Positions 30,095 to 41,369 of a DNA stretch of 64,000 nucleotides are shown piece after piece. The position numbers were made by a program, and so were the translations under genes. Positions within the stretch are counted from its first letter, which is position 1. Each line of letters starts with the position of its first letter. The DNA comes from Gracilaria domingensis (taxonomy: Eukaryota; Rhodophyta; Florideophyceae; Gracilariales; Gracilariaceae): NCBI GenBank assembly GCA_022539475.1, contig VCMS01000044.1:62001-126000 (forward strand). The letters are read 5' to 3'. Under the pieces are notes generated by a model. That model was given only the letters and a program-made list of their open reading frames with translations, had not been told where the DNA came from and did no database searches.

Positions 30095-30640
30095 TATTGG
30101 ATGATATCTAGACAGTTGGTTCAGCTTGTTGGAGGAGTTGAGTTGACGTGCGAATGTTGTGGAGAAGGAAAGTCAACCATGCAAGCTGGACCTATTATCG
30201 ACGCTCCCCTCGCAGATGCTGTGCGACTCAGCTAAGGGCTCGCGTAGCTCAGCAGATCCAGTCCGTATAGTTCCTTTAACAAAGCCTGAATTCTGTGCGG
30301 ACCCTACTAGATCCTCTTCTGACAGAGCTGGACTTCTTCACATTCAGATTCTGAACTTCAGAAGGGTGATTCTCGTCGTGGTCAAGACTTCTAACTTCGG
30401 GCGAACCAATCCGAGTACCCGGTGAAACACAACAAAAATCATTTAATAAAGGCGACAATTTGATGAAAAGGTCACCTAACCTTCCTCTTTCCTACGGACG
30501 GCTCCAAAGGTATCTGAGATACTTGACGATGCCTGCGTAGTTTCGTGTATCTATGTTATTCCCCGAGTGACAAGGAAGCCATTCGTACAACTGAACGGAA
30601 AATTGTTGAACAGAACGCAAACTGCGATCTAGGAACCTTC
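30095..30640. other. Divergent intergenic region
   Basis: This is the shared upstream region of uL23m (-) and the DnaJ-type gene (+). The frame of the latter is open from 30,545 but with no ATG until 30,641. No other gene is seen. Confidence 0.5.
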
Positions 30641-31114
30641 ATGGACCGCACTATCTATTTCTTTCAAACAGTGCCGTTCCCCTCGCCGTTCTTGTTCTCA
30701 AAAGTACCTATGGGAAACCGTCAGAGAGGTCTGAACCAAGTAAACACTGAGGTGAGGAAGACATATAGACCAGCAACAGCATGGCACACTCCCAACAAAA
30801 GATTTCGAATGTGTTCTGAAATACAAAGCCCAGATGACAAGTATCGGGCACAGAACTCAGATTCATCAGGATCCAACGATCGAGAATCTAATCAGAACCC
30901 AACAGAGGCTACACAACTATGCTCGTATTGTGAAAACAACGGTGAGGTCGAGTGCCCAGTTTGTAATGGCCTCGGATACCTTGGAAGAACCATAACTTGT
31001 TACTACTGCCGAGGAGCTCAGAGGATCGAATGTCCGCTGTGCACCGATGACGTTTATAGCTTCTCCTATGTGGCCCAAAGAGAACCGGAGTCTACCAACG
31101 AAGCGAAGGAATGA
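30641..31114 (+). CDS. DnaJ-type zinc-finger protein (BSD2-like fold)
   Basis: 157 residues from the first ATG. The C-terminal 50 residues carry four paired cysteine motifs (CSYC, CPVCNGLG, CYYCRG, CPLC), the cysteine-rich fold of DnaJ without a J domain. This fold is found in BSD2, PSA2 and similar plastid assembly factors. The N-terminal 100 residues are serine/asparagine-rich and of unknown use; the first 25 are hydrophobic and could be a targeting signal. A chaperone or thiol-handling role in organelle biogenesis is inferred. The protein at 34.9-35.3 kb has the same kind of domain. The 3' end converges on the P450 gene with about 60 bases between. Confidence 0.65.
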   Translation: MDRTIYFFQTVPFPSPFLFSKVPMGNRQRGLNQVNTEVRKTYRPATAWHTPNKRFRMCSEIQSPDDKYRAQNSDSSGSNDRESNQNPTEATQLCSYCENNGEVECPVCNGLGYLGRTITCYYCRGAQRIECPLCTDDVYSFSYVAQREPESTNEAKE

Positions 31115-31173
31115 AAATAAGCGTATCAATGTCTTGCTTGAATCAAAGTATGTGAGTCGCATTGAAGACTTCT

Positions 31174-32865
31174 TCACGACCTCCGTCGGAACGACATCTT
31201 AATTCCCCTCGGATTCATACCAAGTTCCGGGAATCTACTATCTCGAAGAATAATTTCTCGTCTACTTTCCCACTCATACGAGCAAATAGTGTGGCAGAGA
31301 AGGATCTTCAGTTCGGTAAGCGCAAGCCTAGAACCAGCGCACATCCTTGACCCTCGGCCGAATGGAAGATATAGCCAGTCACTTGGTGCATCCCCGTGCG
31401 AACTGCTTCCCTCCAGAAACCTTTCAGGTTTGAATTCGTGGGCATTTGCCCAATACTTTGGATTTCTATGAACCAGCCACGGTACGACGTACACAATAGA
31501 ACCAGAGGAAACGTTGATATCGGCGAGTACATTGTCAAGACGAGCTTGCCTTTGAATGAGAGGGAATGGCGGATATAAGCGCAGCGTTTCCTTGACTACA
31601 GCATCTGCCACCTTCATCTTGTCAAGATGTTCGTATCCCAAGTCTCTGATGGTATGAACATCAAGCTCCTTAAGCTCCTTTCTTAACATCGCCTTCACTT
31701 TCTCATCATTCGCCACCAGATGAAGCATCCACACGGCGGCGAGCGGTACGGTCTGCGTCGAAGCCATCAGTAAACCAACGACTTTTCCAAGCTTTCCAAT
31801 GGTTCCGACCTTACCAATCCATGCATGTACCCAGCTCGCCCCAGAGGCATTCATCTTGGATCTCTCCCCTGCCGGACAGTCCATGGAACACTTGACCGTA
31901 TCGTCCAGGATTCCGCATAATCTTCTCCCAAGGGATATCAGACTGCCAACATCCCACATGAACTTGAGATTGCTCGGAAGATCGATGAGCACTTTAAAAG
32001 GGTTGACCATTCGTCTCGCAAACTCGTTACCAGCAGACGAAATCGTTTCAGAAACGTGATTGTCATCAATTTCATTACAGCGGTCTCCGGTAACGCCGAA
32101 CAAGAGATTCAAGTTGAGCCCGACGATAGAGCGACGGACAGGCCTCACAGTATCGCCGTCGACATGAGGCAGAATACCAGAGCCGTCATATGACGCATCT
32201 TCCAGCTGATGCAGAAGATCTACCATAGATGTTTTGATGGTACCAAATGATGACACAACCAGGGCTTCCAGGGCAGCGCGAGAAACATCTCCGTTTGGCT
32301 CATACTGAATAGATTCCTTTGCTACCAAGTTCTTCTCAAATTGTACAGCGCTGCTAACAGCTTTAGATCGGTATCCAAAATACCTCGGTTTTGTATAAAG
32401 ACCATTGGCTCCGCCCAACACACGACGCAAAGCATTTTCTTCGTTGACGACGATGAAAGGATCATTCATGACCCAAAAGATACTTATTGGATGATCGACA
32501 TAACGATACAAGGTTTCATAATAATGAGTTCTCAGCTGCAAAACGTTGCCCAGAATGGGTAGTGGCGTCGGCCCTGGTGCTGGTTGCTTGGTTTCAAAAT
32601 TAGAGTATAGACGTCTTCTTCGATAGAGCTTCGCACAGGAGTAAACACCGGCGCCCATGGCTGATGCAGCGGCGATGCCGACTATCACGGCTACATTTGA
32701 GGAGGATGGGGGTGAAGTCGTGGGCGTGTTGAGTGGCGGGATGACATCTTCAACGGTACGCTGCAGGTAATGTAGAGTCGGTGTGATCCCTTCGTAAATT
32801 GACGACAGAATATCGCTGGTCGATGTATACCAAGAAGATGCGTCGGAATTCTTATGTGCTGCCAT
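31174..32865 (-). CDS. Cytochrome P450 monooxygenase
   Basis: 563 residues from an ATG at 32,865, one exon. There is a single N-terminal membrane anchor (about residues 50-75, VAVIVGIAAASAMGAGVYSC) followed by RRRR and a proline-rich hinge (QPAPGPTPLPILGN). The ExxR motif is KETLRLYPP, and the heme loop is FGRGSRMCAG with Cys about 509. The I-helix reads LMASTQTVPLAAVW, so the usual acidic residue before the conserved Thr is a Gln. This resembles CYP7/CYP8-type helices (ASxxNT-P) more than the common AGxDTT. The substrate is unknown; sterol or oxylipin chemistry would fit but is inference. It is probably ER or envelope bound. Confidence 0.9.
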   Translation of the reverse strand: MAAHKNSDASSWYTSTSDILSSIYEGITPTLHYLQRTVEDVIPPLNTPTTSPPSSSNVAVIVGIAAASAMGAGVYSCAKLYRRRRLYSNFETKQPAPGPTPLPILGNVLQLRTHYYETLYRYVDHPISIFWVMNDPFIVVNEENALRRVLGGANGLYTKPRYFGYRSKAVSSAVQFEKNLVAKESIQYEPNGDVSRAALEALVVSSFGTIKTSMVDLLHQLEDASYDGSGILPHVDGDTVRPVRRSIVGLNLNLLFGVTGDRCNEIDDNHVSETISSAGNEFARRMVNPFKVLIDLPSNLKFMWDVGSLISLGRRLCGILDDTVKCSMDCPAGERSKMNASGASWVHAWIGKVGTIGKLGKVVGLLMASTQTVPLAAVWMLHLVANDEKVKAMLRKELKELDVHTIRDLGYEHLDKMKVADAVVKETLRLYPPFPLIQRQARLDNVLADINVSSGSIVYVVPWLVHRNPKYWANAHEFKPERFLEGSSSHGDAPSDWLYLPFGRGSRMCAGSRLALTELKILLCHTICSYEWESRREIILRDSRFPELGMNPRGIKMSFRRRS

Positions 32866-33208
32866 TATGAACCGTGAAAGAGAATGGTTGTATTGAATGA
32901 TTTGAAGAGCTGGGTTTTAAACAAAAAAAAACGATATAGCGTGCGTGGGGTTAGAAGTGGTTTCTCAGTCAACGAAGAGAACAAAGAACGAAGCGCAGAA
33001 ATCCGATGTGAAAGGCTTTATAGCGGAGGAAGGCGACGAAGGAGGTTTCACATCGAGTTACACAGCGGTTTTTGATGCGCTTTGATCTTTGCTGTCACGA
33101 ATGTGATTCACCATCGTGGCCGCGCTCTTCGCCGTTCGTGTCGAATTCGGAAAGCATGTGAGCGCTGCCTCAAAGGCTACAACAAAACAAAAGACAGCCA
33201 AAATGCGA

Positions 33209-33281
33209 CGGGCCACTCCGGGAATCGAACCCGGGACCTCGTCCACCCGAAGGACGAATCATACCACTAGACCAAGCGGCC
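33209..33281 (-). tRNA. tRNA-Pro (anticodon CGG)
   Basis: A 73-base cloverleaf on the minus strand: acceptor GGCCGCT pairs with AGTGGCC (one G-U), D-arm TGGTCTAGTGGTA, anticodon stem CGTCC/GGACG around loop TTCGGGT, and T-arm CCGGG-TTCGATT-CCCGG. The anticodon CGG reads proline CCG. It has no intron and a T-rich stretch shortly downstream. A and B boxes are intact, so it should be transcribed by RNA polymerase III. Confidence 0.93.
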
Positions 33282-33569
33282 TCAGCCAATGCTGTAGCTG
33301 CAGGAGGGGGCCCCAGTTTCAAAATTTAATGCAGCATTATTTCGCTCGCAACTAACGAACTACAGTAGCCCGAACAGAGGTCGGCTACTAAGTGTTGTAC
33401 ACCGAACCCCATCGCCGTCGACCATGCGGCGATGCCGACGGCGGCCGCGTCACGCTCCCTTTCATCCGCGCGCCCTGTCGTCGTCTTCCATCGACCTCCT
33501 GTTGCCCAACATTGATCCCCATTTCTTCGTCCTCTTCGCAACTGGCTTTTCGCGGCCCACGCCCTCAAG

Positions 33570-34476
33570 ATGAAGGCCGTACTCTCCACTGAGTATGTCG
33601 ATGTGCCTGATGATGGTAAGTTCACGCATCTCTCACATCGCGTTGCTCTCACAAGCTGGCTTCCTCCACGGCACGCGTCTCATCCGCGTTGCAACTGCTT
33701 CTTGCGACGAGTGGATTCAAGTTCGAAGAAAGACGGAAATCATTGTGGAGCCGCGATACTCTGGCGGCGATTTGTGGATCACGTTGATGATCATCATCCA
33801 CTTGCGTAACGACGAGCTTTGCAATGCTGAACGGAGCGCGATTCGTAGGCCATGTTAGGTGTTGAGCGCGTTTATCGCGAAGTACGCTATCGGAGCATGT
33901 AACTAACTGCCTAATTCGTTCTTGTATCTGTACTTGCTTTTGACAACAATAGTCAAAGTGACGTTGAAATCGCGCAAGGTCACCGTCACAGGTCCACGCG
34001 GAACGCTTCAGCGAGCGGTCAAGCCGTCCATGGACATACGTCGCGTGGAAGACGGTAGAATTCGCGTTGATGTGTGGCATGGATCACGCAAGGATACTGC
34101 CAAGATCAACACAATTTGTTCCATGATTGAGAACATGATCCTTGGCGTTACCGTCGGATTCCGTTACAAGCTTCGATTTGTGTACGCTCATTTTCCTATC
34201 AATGTCACTTGCGCTGATGATAAGAAGTCATGTGAGATTAGAAACTTTTTGGGAGAAAAGCGTGTTCGTCGTGTTAACATGAAGGGAGATGTCGTCTGTT
34301 ATAGATCGACTGATGTTAAGGATGAGCTGATTGTTGAAGGCTCTGATATTGAGCTTGTGTCGCAGTGCGCGGCTATGGTTCATCATGTGTGCCTTGTGAA
34401 GAGGAAGGACATCCGTAAGTTCCTTGATGGCATTTATGTGTCTCACAAGGGTCACATTATCCAAGAGGTTCTTTAA
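33570..34476 (+). CDS. RPL9: 60S ribosomal protein uL6 (RPL9), spliced
   Basis: Two exons, 33,570-33,615 and 33,953-34,476, encode 189 residues against about 192 in human. uL6 sits near the sarcin-ricin loop of the cytosolic large subunit. Exon 1 gives MKAVLSTEYVDVPDD and splicing adds VKVTLKSRKVTVTGPRGTL. Clear family stretches follow: TICSMIENMILGVTVGFRYK, VYAHFPINVT, EIRNFLGEK and KDIRKFLDGIYVS. It is complete and conserved throughout. Confidence 0.95.
33616..33952 (+). other. Intron in RPL9
   Basis: A 337-base GT-AG intron, donor gtaagt, acceptor caacaatag, phase 1 after codon 15. It is the longest of the introns found here. An early intron is common in ribosomal protein genes of intron-poor genomes. 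Confidence 0.9.
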
Positions 34477-34882
34477 TTGCTGAGCGTAAAGCAAAGTATT
34501 CAGTGTTATGAACAACCAGACCCATTGCCAAGACAGCTTAATCGTACTTTGATTGTTTTGTTTGCTTCGGCTACTCCTTACAGAGTGAATGGCCCCTTGC
34601 CAAAGCGCGTCGCAATTGAAATAGGCTGCATTATATTGGCAGATTTGTCCACTACAACAAGAACCTAGAGAAGGGTACAGGTTACTTTACAGATGTCTTC
34701 AGGCAACTACATCTGACTGCGACGCTCTGCGCCGTATATATCGCAAGCAGGAAACGCTGAGCAATCCAGAATCTCAAAGCTTCCATTTCGTAGCATGCGC
34801 AAAGACCCATCTCTTGCACCTGTGACACAGGAACGCTCAGTTAGTCATGAGAGACAAACTAGAAGAAGTCTACTGCGCAAAC
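34477..34882. other. Convergent intergenic region
   Basis: This spacer lies between RPL9 (+) and the lumenal DnaJ-type gene (-). No gene is seen. Confidence 0.5.
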
Positions 34883-35263
34883 TTAAACAACAAACGCACC
34901 GTTGCGTAGAATGCCGTTGGTATCGGCGAGTCCGAGTCCAATGCAAGCTGGGCATCGTACAGAACCAGCTCCCTGACAGTTTGGACAAACGTTATCTTGC
35001 ACGACGACAGAGTCGTCAATTGCCAAAGTGCCGGACCCGACGCATATAGCACATGTCTGTTTTCCACGGCCACTACAGTTGGTGCACAGCTCTTCGGGAT
35101 CCCATTCTTTTGTTGGGGCTGCTGGGGATGGCAAGGGATGTAGTACAGTGGAAAGCAATGTGGTGGCGACGGCGCGACGGAGAAAGACGCGGCGGGAGAC
35201 TCTTAGCGGGGTATTAGGAGACTGAATACCGCTTACCAGGATTGTGGGTGCAAAGGCATTCAT
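34883..35263 (-). CDS. Thylakoid-lumen DnaJ-type zinc-finger protein
   Basis: 126 residues from the ATG at 35,263. Residues 1-50 form a bipartite plastid signal: a short transit-like part, then SRRVFLRRAVATTLLSTVLH and PSPAAPT, with a twin-arginine motif before a hydrophobic stretch and a likely lumenal cleavage site. The mature part has four C-x-x-C motifs, mostly C-x-x-C-x-G-x-G (CTNCSGRG, CAICVGSG, CPNCQGAG, CPACIGLG), the DnaJ zinc-binding domain without a J domain. This resembles lumenal photosystem assembly factors such as PSA2. The Tat signal implies folding, probably with zinc, before transport. Together with the 30.6 kb gene there are two such proteins within 5 kb. Confidence 0.75.
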   Translation of the reverse strand: MNAFAPTILVSGIQSPNTPLRVSRRVFLRRAVATTLLSTVLHPLPSPAAPTKEWDPEELCTNCSGRGKQTCAICVGSGTLAIDDSVVVQDNVCPNCQGAGSVRCPACIGLGLADTNGILRNGAFVV

Positions 35264-35293
35264 TGCAGAAACAGAGACGACTGACCAAGACAA

Positions 35294-36276
35294 GTACGTG
35301 AACCAATGCCGAAGGTATCATCTACAAGGATAAGAGGGAAAAGTCTCCCGTGTTGACCAAGAGGGTCACCGTTCTCGTTGCGACACTTCTTCGAGATTAG
35401 GCTTCAAATCCACGTAGATTGGGAGCGCTGTGATCCCATTCATCAAAGGGAGCACCAGCAATGCAATTTAAATACTGTTAAAGAAGACTGCCAAGTTCAA
35501 TTTACAAGGATATCAAAACCACTACCCTTCTACTTCGTGATTCATGACATGTATGGAGTCCATACTATGGACAGACCCACTCAAGAGAAAAAAAATTGCG
35601 CCCGTCGTGCTGGGTGGTTTTCAGTATTGGGGACAGAAAGCACTCAGGAAAGCGGTACGGATCTGTGATTCCACTCTAGTCGAACTGCCGCTGCACAGAA
35701 TCGATTACCCGGGTCGATTATAATACGTTAGTTCTCCTGATTAACGTCTGTGGGACATATACTCTCCGCTAACTAAGGCCTTCATGATGATCATCCGGAA
35801 ACGCCTATCGCAAACAATCTACTTAAACCGGCGACCTTCGAGGTGCTTTAGATGCAAACAATGGAAAACAATGCTTTGTGAATTAGAGTTGCGGTAAGAA
35901 GCTCAGTGAACAAAGAAAACTCTTGCTGACTGCTATTCTTCCGTAGACAAAGGAGTACACGGAAACTTGAGCCTGACGGGTAACCCCAAAGAAGTTGAAA
36001 AGAAACTGGTATTTCATTCCACTTTTTTGGCATCATGTCGTCGTCTTACAAACTTCAAGCATGGGCGGAGTTTTCAGCAAAGTCCAGGGAGATGGGACTG
36101 GTTTATGATTCACGAAGTACACATAGCAATAACTATCATTCAAAGAAACGATGCAGCCTCTAGTGCGTGTTTCTAGGCAGTAATACAAGAATCTGAAGGA
36201 TCGTCTATCATGACCGACAAGATATCAGTGATGGCATGTACCTGGAAGACTTGAGTAAGAGCCTTCGTTAGTTCTT
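35294..36276. other. Intergenic, no gene recognised
   Basis: Only short frames without resemblance to proteins. No repeats were noticed. Confidence 0.4.
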
Positions 36277-37200
36277 CTAGTTATTATTGTGACTTTCCTG
36301 TTGGAGTTCATTCGCAATCTCCCTGGCAGTTTCCTCAACGCACGAATTGATTATAGCGATCTGAACGTCCGCTCTGTAAGGGCATTTCCCGGCAACATAC
36401 AAACATGCATCAGCGGCTACGCGCCTTGCAACGCCGGCGAGATCACCGTCAGATGTAGCACCAGCCCTCACGGCCATGTTCGTCTTCGCAATTGCAGAAT
36501 ACTCTGAAAGAAACTTTGTCCAATCGATTCGTGGATCACCAACGCCTTCGACATTCATAACTGTTTGGTACACTCGCCTGTACAGGTCATCCTTGTTTGC
36601 CTTCTGGGTTCTCGCGTACTCGACTGTACCTAGGTCAGACAGGAGATCGGTATGCATTTGTTCTTCCACGAGATATACCAACCATCCGTCCCCAACACTT
36701 TGTTGACGGTCGATTTTTCCCCTCCAGTACTTTTCCCCTGTTGCTCCCCTTGCTCCGCTTCGAACAACGATCTCCTGTTCTCCACGTCGACGGTGATAGG
36801 TTGAAGAGCCAACTCGAAGAGTTTTCAACGAGCGCAGGGACTTGGCGACATGGACCAATCGCCCTGGGAGAGTAGACGAAGTGCGCAAGCTGTAGAAGAA
36901 GTACATCCATCTGACAAAGTAGACAACGGTGATGGCAAGGAACTCTCGCGGTGCGGTTATGGTCGAGGTAAGCTCGAGAAAGAACCTAAACACTGTGAAG
37001 AGTATCAACGATGCCATCGTGAGAAACTGAAGAAACGTCTCAGACCATGAGTTCGCCCATAAAGGACATAACGGTTCCATTCCATTTATCAATATCGCGA
37101 CGGAGCCAAGAGCCAAGGATATTACATCGCAACTGCTTGAGAATGTTAAAGCGAAGAATGAGGGACCCATGTTCGAAGAGCACTCATACTCGGCACTCAT
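36277..37200 (-). CDS. Three-TM unknown protein, family member 1
   Basis: 307 residues from an ATG at 37,200. Three hydrophobic helices span about residues 25-45, 55-80 and 88-108 (PREFLAITVVYFVRWMYFFY). A soluble domain follows with SLKTLRVGSS, GEQEIVVRSGAR, GEKYWRG, LSDLGTVEY, DDLYRRVYQTVMNVE and GVARRVAADACLYV. Every one of these blocks recurs in order in the protein at 48.2-49.2 kb, so the two are paralogs. No known family is recognised. The soluble part is probably cytosolic and begins with a basic stretch. Function unknown. Confidence 0.7.
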   Translation of the reverse strand: MSAEYECSSNMGPSFFALTFSSSCDVISLALGSVAILINGMEPLCPLWANSWSETFLQFLTMASLILFTVFRFFLELTSTITAPREFLAITVVYFVRWMYFFYSLRTSSTLPGRLVHVAKSLRSLKTLRVGSSTYHRRRGEQEIVVRSGARGATGEKYWRGKIDRQQSVGDGWLVYLVEEQMHTDLLSDLGTVEYARTQKANKDDLYRRVYQTVMNVEGVGDPRIDWTKFLSEYSAIAKTNMAVRAGATSDGDLAGVARRVAADACLYVAGKCPYRADVQIAIINSCVEETAREIANELQQESHNNN

Positions 37201-39187
37201 GATCGATGAATGAATGACGCTAGGTGTCTTGCCCTCGACGAACGTACCGAATGTAGTATTCCTTAAGTCTTCAAAAAAGTGAGAAGTCCATTTATGAATG
37301 GTTTACCAAGGGTTACAATTCATAGTGGCGAAAAGACCTGAAATGGAACTTGGCCTGTTGTGTTGCATCACGGACAAACTTCTTGATTCTGACGTGGATT
37401 CCCCGTGATTGGGATGCAGCAGTAGTCGTTTAATAATTGTTACGTTATCTACAGAGAGAGTCCCGTGTCCCCGAAAGGGAAGAGGAAGACAGGCTTACAT
37501 GGAGATACAGAGGTTCATTCACTACGGAGAAAGAAGAATGATTGATAAGAGACAAATTACTGGCAGTTGCTAACCACGTACTGAACAACAATCGGAACGT
37601 GTCTTATGCGTGCCACACGAGACTGGAAGCTACAGATCATTCCACACCTTTTCGCTTCATGCGTCTCTGGCTAATCTGGCATCGACCCTAAATGTTGTAC
37701 CGAGAATTGGGGAGCAGAACTATTCACAGTTAGAAAGGCCGTCATACTGGCCTTTTCGCTCCGTCTGTTTGTCGGCTAATCGCTTGAAACATCGATTTGC
37801 TCATCATTTTCTCCTGGGCCAACAAGCGTATCAGCTGCATAATCCATGGCTCGTCTGCGGAGCACATTGGTTGTCTCATTCTCTACATTCTGAAAGTCTA
37901 GTGAGTTTTGCACCTTTTGCATAATCTGGTAGCCCTCCTAACGTTTCACGCATCATCATCATGATCGCCTTTCGGAAACGATGCGGAGGAACGGCTCTGT
38001 TGCAAACTCCAAGATATCACTCCTACTGGTGTAGCTTACCAGTATCACTGGAGCTGAGCTTCTTTCTTCTTCTTCTTCTTGCGTTCTTGACACATGAACT
38101 TCAAGACACCATCACGTTGTAGATTTCACCAACTGGATCTCACGAAAATATAGTGATCAGTCGAAATCATCGACATTCAATATCCCCTCAACAAGTTCAT
38201 CCTCTGCTTCGGATAGAACGTTGCTGACGTGGTCTGAGACGGTGCTAGCATCACCTTCGGACAAAAGTGTTCAGCGCTGCGAATGCCACAAATGCATGTT
38301 CTGCTTTGATTGCTCTGAGCCAGTGATGAGTTCTGTTGGTGGATGCAACAAAAACACTCACTGTTCGCCTCACCAGTGTAGGTCTAAGCGCCCTCGATTA
38401 TACGAGGCCGCTATATTGGTTCCACCCAGTATGCATGGAGAACTCGTGATTGTTGGCGCCTGCCATATATCACTTGTGTTGAAACGGACCCCGTGAGAGG
38501 AGTTTCGCGACAAGTTTCGGCGCTCTCTCACCCGAGACCAAAGCGTCCCATTACTGTAGGGCCTGGGCTGTCCTCCGATGAGCGTGTCACTGAACCTGAG
38601 CGGCTGTTTAAATTGCAATGAAAGCGAGAATCTGCTTCCAACTTGAAGAATTAGCCTCCCGTCATCGCGCCAAGTATACGCTAAATCACTACACATTCTG
38701 CAGAGCGTCTTTTCCGAGATGAGCTTCTGGAGTCGCACATCATTCCATCATGGTGCATCCTACGCGATCGAACCTGTGAGCAAATATGTGCATGCGTAGC
38801 TGCACTGCTGCTGATGATGCGAGTAAACTTAGGCTACACGTGCTTGGGTTATCCGACGATATCTGTGGTAGATACGCGGTCCTGTACATCGTGGTCGTGA
38901 ATGACTGAAGATTTATGACCGAGATGATCTGACGCAAGACGTGCCTATACTCCTGTAACTTTGGATACCAACAAGAAGCAGAAGCGGAAGCAGAAGCTCA
39001 ATTTCCAGCAACGACAAACCTCGGAAACAGTATACATTGCGCAGCAATTGAGGTGCGCAGACTATTGCCATAACAAACGGCAAGAGCGGGTGAAAAAGAA
39101 ACATTCCTCGTCGAAGACCAACGTCCTCATATTCCGTTACACCTCTCTCTCCTTCCGCTTCCCCATCCAGCAAACTCGGTCCCCAAC
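37201..39187. other. Long intergenic region
   Basis: No supported gene over 2 kb. The right end leads into the dispersed repeat. Open frames are short and lack conserved features. Confidence 0.4.
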
Positions 39188-39482
39188 GTAACGGGTCGCG
39201 CGCGCACTGTGCTGAACGGCGCGCGAAGCCGTTCATCCGCCCGACGCCGGTGGGCTCTACCCTCTCTGCTGGCTGCCGCCTGCCGCCGTGCGCGCTACCC
39301 CTGGTATCCCCGACGAATCTCTCGCACCGTTTGGTTTGTTTAAAGTTACGTTGATTGGAAACGAAGGTGCCACCGCGTGCCCGTGGCTCCAAGCCTTTTG
39401 CCTCGTCCGCAACCTTGCGTATCCATTTTGCCTCGCGTGATACATATCTCCCGCAGATGCCTAACCCCCTACTAAGATGATC
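39188..39482 (-). repeat. Dispersed repeat, segment B (copy 2)
   Basis: The inverted counterpart of 1,143-1,455. It keeps the GC-rich gaacggc/gccgttc palindrome at its left end. The neighbouring minus-strand frame (to about 38,913) has one long hydrophobic stretch but no recognised domain. Confidence 0.75.
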
Positions 39483-39489
39483 TGCGCGT

Positions 39490-39560
39490 GCTTTCAAGCA
39501 AACCTGAAACAAACTCTGTGAGTGGACGAGTGATGCTGATGATGAAGCCGAGCGTCTTTC
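39490..39560 (+). repeat. Dispersed repeat, segment A (copy 2)
   Basis: Matches 605-680 in direct orientation. Here it abuts segment B, which suggests this is the less disturbed arrangement of the element. Confidence 0.7.
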
Positions 39561-41053
39561 TACCGACGACAGACTTCCACAGTCAACAAACAGAGAGAAC
39601 CCGTGGATGCTGCACGCTTTCGTATGAGTTTCTTGACGCCAGCGCTCATGTTCAATTGTACAACGCCATTAGCAACTGCGCATACTCGGTCCATGGGGTG
39701 CGTCCAATCGATCGAAGTCGTTTGCAACCGAAAGGGTTGCCCATATTGCAGTTGAAGAATTGTTTTAGTGTGGAACAAGTGCGTATCTGTGAAAGGCAAT
39801 GTGAGAACGATTGAGACACTGCCATGTGCAACGCAACGCATGCAATGCCTGCGTTACAATCTCACGCCCCCACGAATCAAACATGGAAGCCACTGCTGCA
39901 GCCTCAATATAAGGGCGCCTCAATGCGAAGGAATACCGATGCTGATTCTTTCAAGAAGGAGATACTGCTTCACTAACCTTGGGGAGACGTCTTCGAGAAG
40001 AAGCGCAGGTATTATCAACCACATCCGACTTCGTGTGTAGACTTGTGTAGCTCTGCGCCAAGAGCTCGCCGTACACGGGTCGAAGGGCTTCTCTCCGTTG
40101 CTCAGAATGTCTTACCTCGCGGACCTTCACACACTGCTGCAATTCATGGCATTATTGGGTCGGACAGCTAAGCATGATGGGGCCGGGGGCGACTTCAGAT
40201 CGAGAAGTGAGTGAAGAAGCTCAGTTGCACGTTTCCAGGATGTAGTGGACACTGACTCTGGTACACGCCCGTCATGATGAAGATTTATACCGCTGACAAA
40301 CAAAGGGACGAGTGTAAGGGTTTTCTCGTGTGCTAGCCTCAAAGGCCAAGTTGGGTTCATTCGAAGCGTCCATGTGACTTTCACCACCATCTTTGCCGCC
40401 TCGATGCGAGACTCCAGGAGCAGTGCGGGGGTCCTCAAACCGAGAGAACACTCGTGTAGTTACTACCCCTGTACACGACGTGTAGATACTCAATCTGCGT
40501 GTAACAAATCAGGTGTTCGGAAAGCGTGTAACGTTACCGTCGGTACCGTCGGTACACGTACTGTACATGTGCATCTTACAGGTAATCAAGTTGTCCTTGA
40601 ACAGTTCACAAATAAAAAGCGCGACATTCCTTGCCAATTACGAGAACGACTGTATACTATACAGTCGTACACTGTACAAGATATCCTTTTATACCCCTGG
40701 ATCAGGCCCTGCCCTGGTAGAACTGACATCCGTGCCCCGCAACGCGCATTCCTTCACAGTTGGACGTCATTCACTGGATGCGATTGGCAATTCCGTCAAC
40801 AAGGCATTTGATGATGAAAAACTCTACAGTACTTAGGAAACTTCTCGCACCATTGCAGTCAGCTAAGCTGACTCAGCTTACGTTTCGCGTTTACTTCACT
40901 GCCGTGGCCCTTGTCGCTGCCTGTTGTCGAAACATGCACGAGTAGATCTACCGAGGAGCTTAGGGGTTGGGTACCAAAACTACGGCAAAGCTGCGGCGCA
41001 AACAAAACGTACTTTTGGACGTTACAAATAACCTTGCGGTTAGTATTACGTCG
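39561..41053. other. Intergenic, no gene recognised
   Basis: No supported gene. Contains clustered gtac-type short palindromes at 40,540-40,680, including a 23-base one around tgtatactataca. Confidence 0.4.
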
Positions 41054-41105
41054 AACTGGCTCGCTGCTACCACGTAGATTGCTTCACGGTAGCCGCGAGC
41101 CAGTT
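41054..41105. repeat. 18-bp hairpin with 16-base loop
   Basis: Arms aactggctcgctgctacc and ggtagccgcgagccagtt pair with one mismatch. It lies about 260 bases upstream of the SAP-like gene. Confidence 0.65.
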
Positions 41106-41369
41106 TGGGGTATTTAATAGATCTGTGAGCCACTCTTGAGATTCCTCCACTTCGTCTGACACCCCACCCATACCAGCATCGAACAAGACCAACTTAGCCC
41201 AAACCTTGCTGCGCAGTTACTGCAAAGCAGGAGCAGCCAGCAGATTATAGCGTCCCTACCAGAAGGGTGCTTCCAAAAGTTGCGCACTCCTATGGAAATC
41301 CCGACGATCCCCTACCACGCGCACTCCGTTCGTCACCCCGTTGGGGTGATATTACTCTACGTCGCCCCC

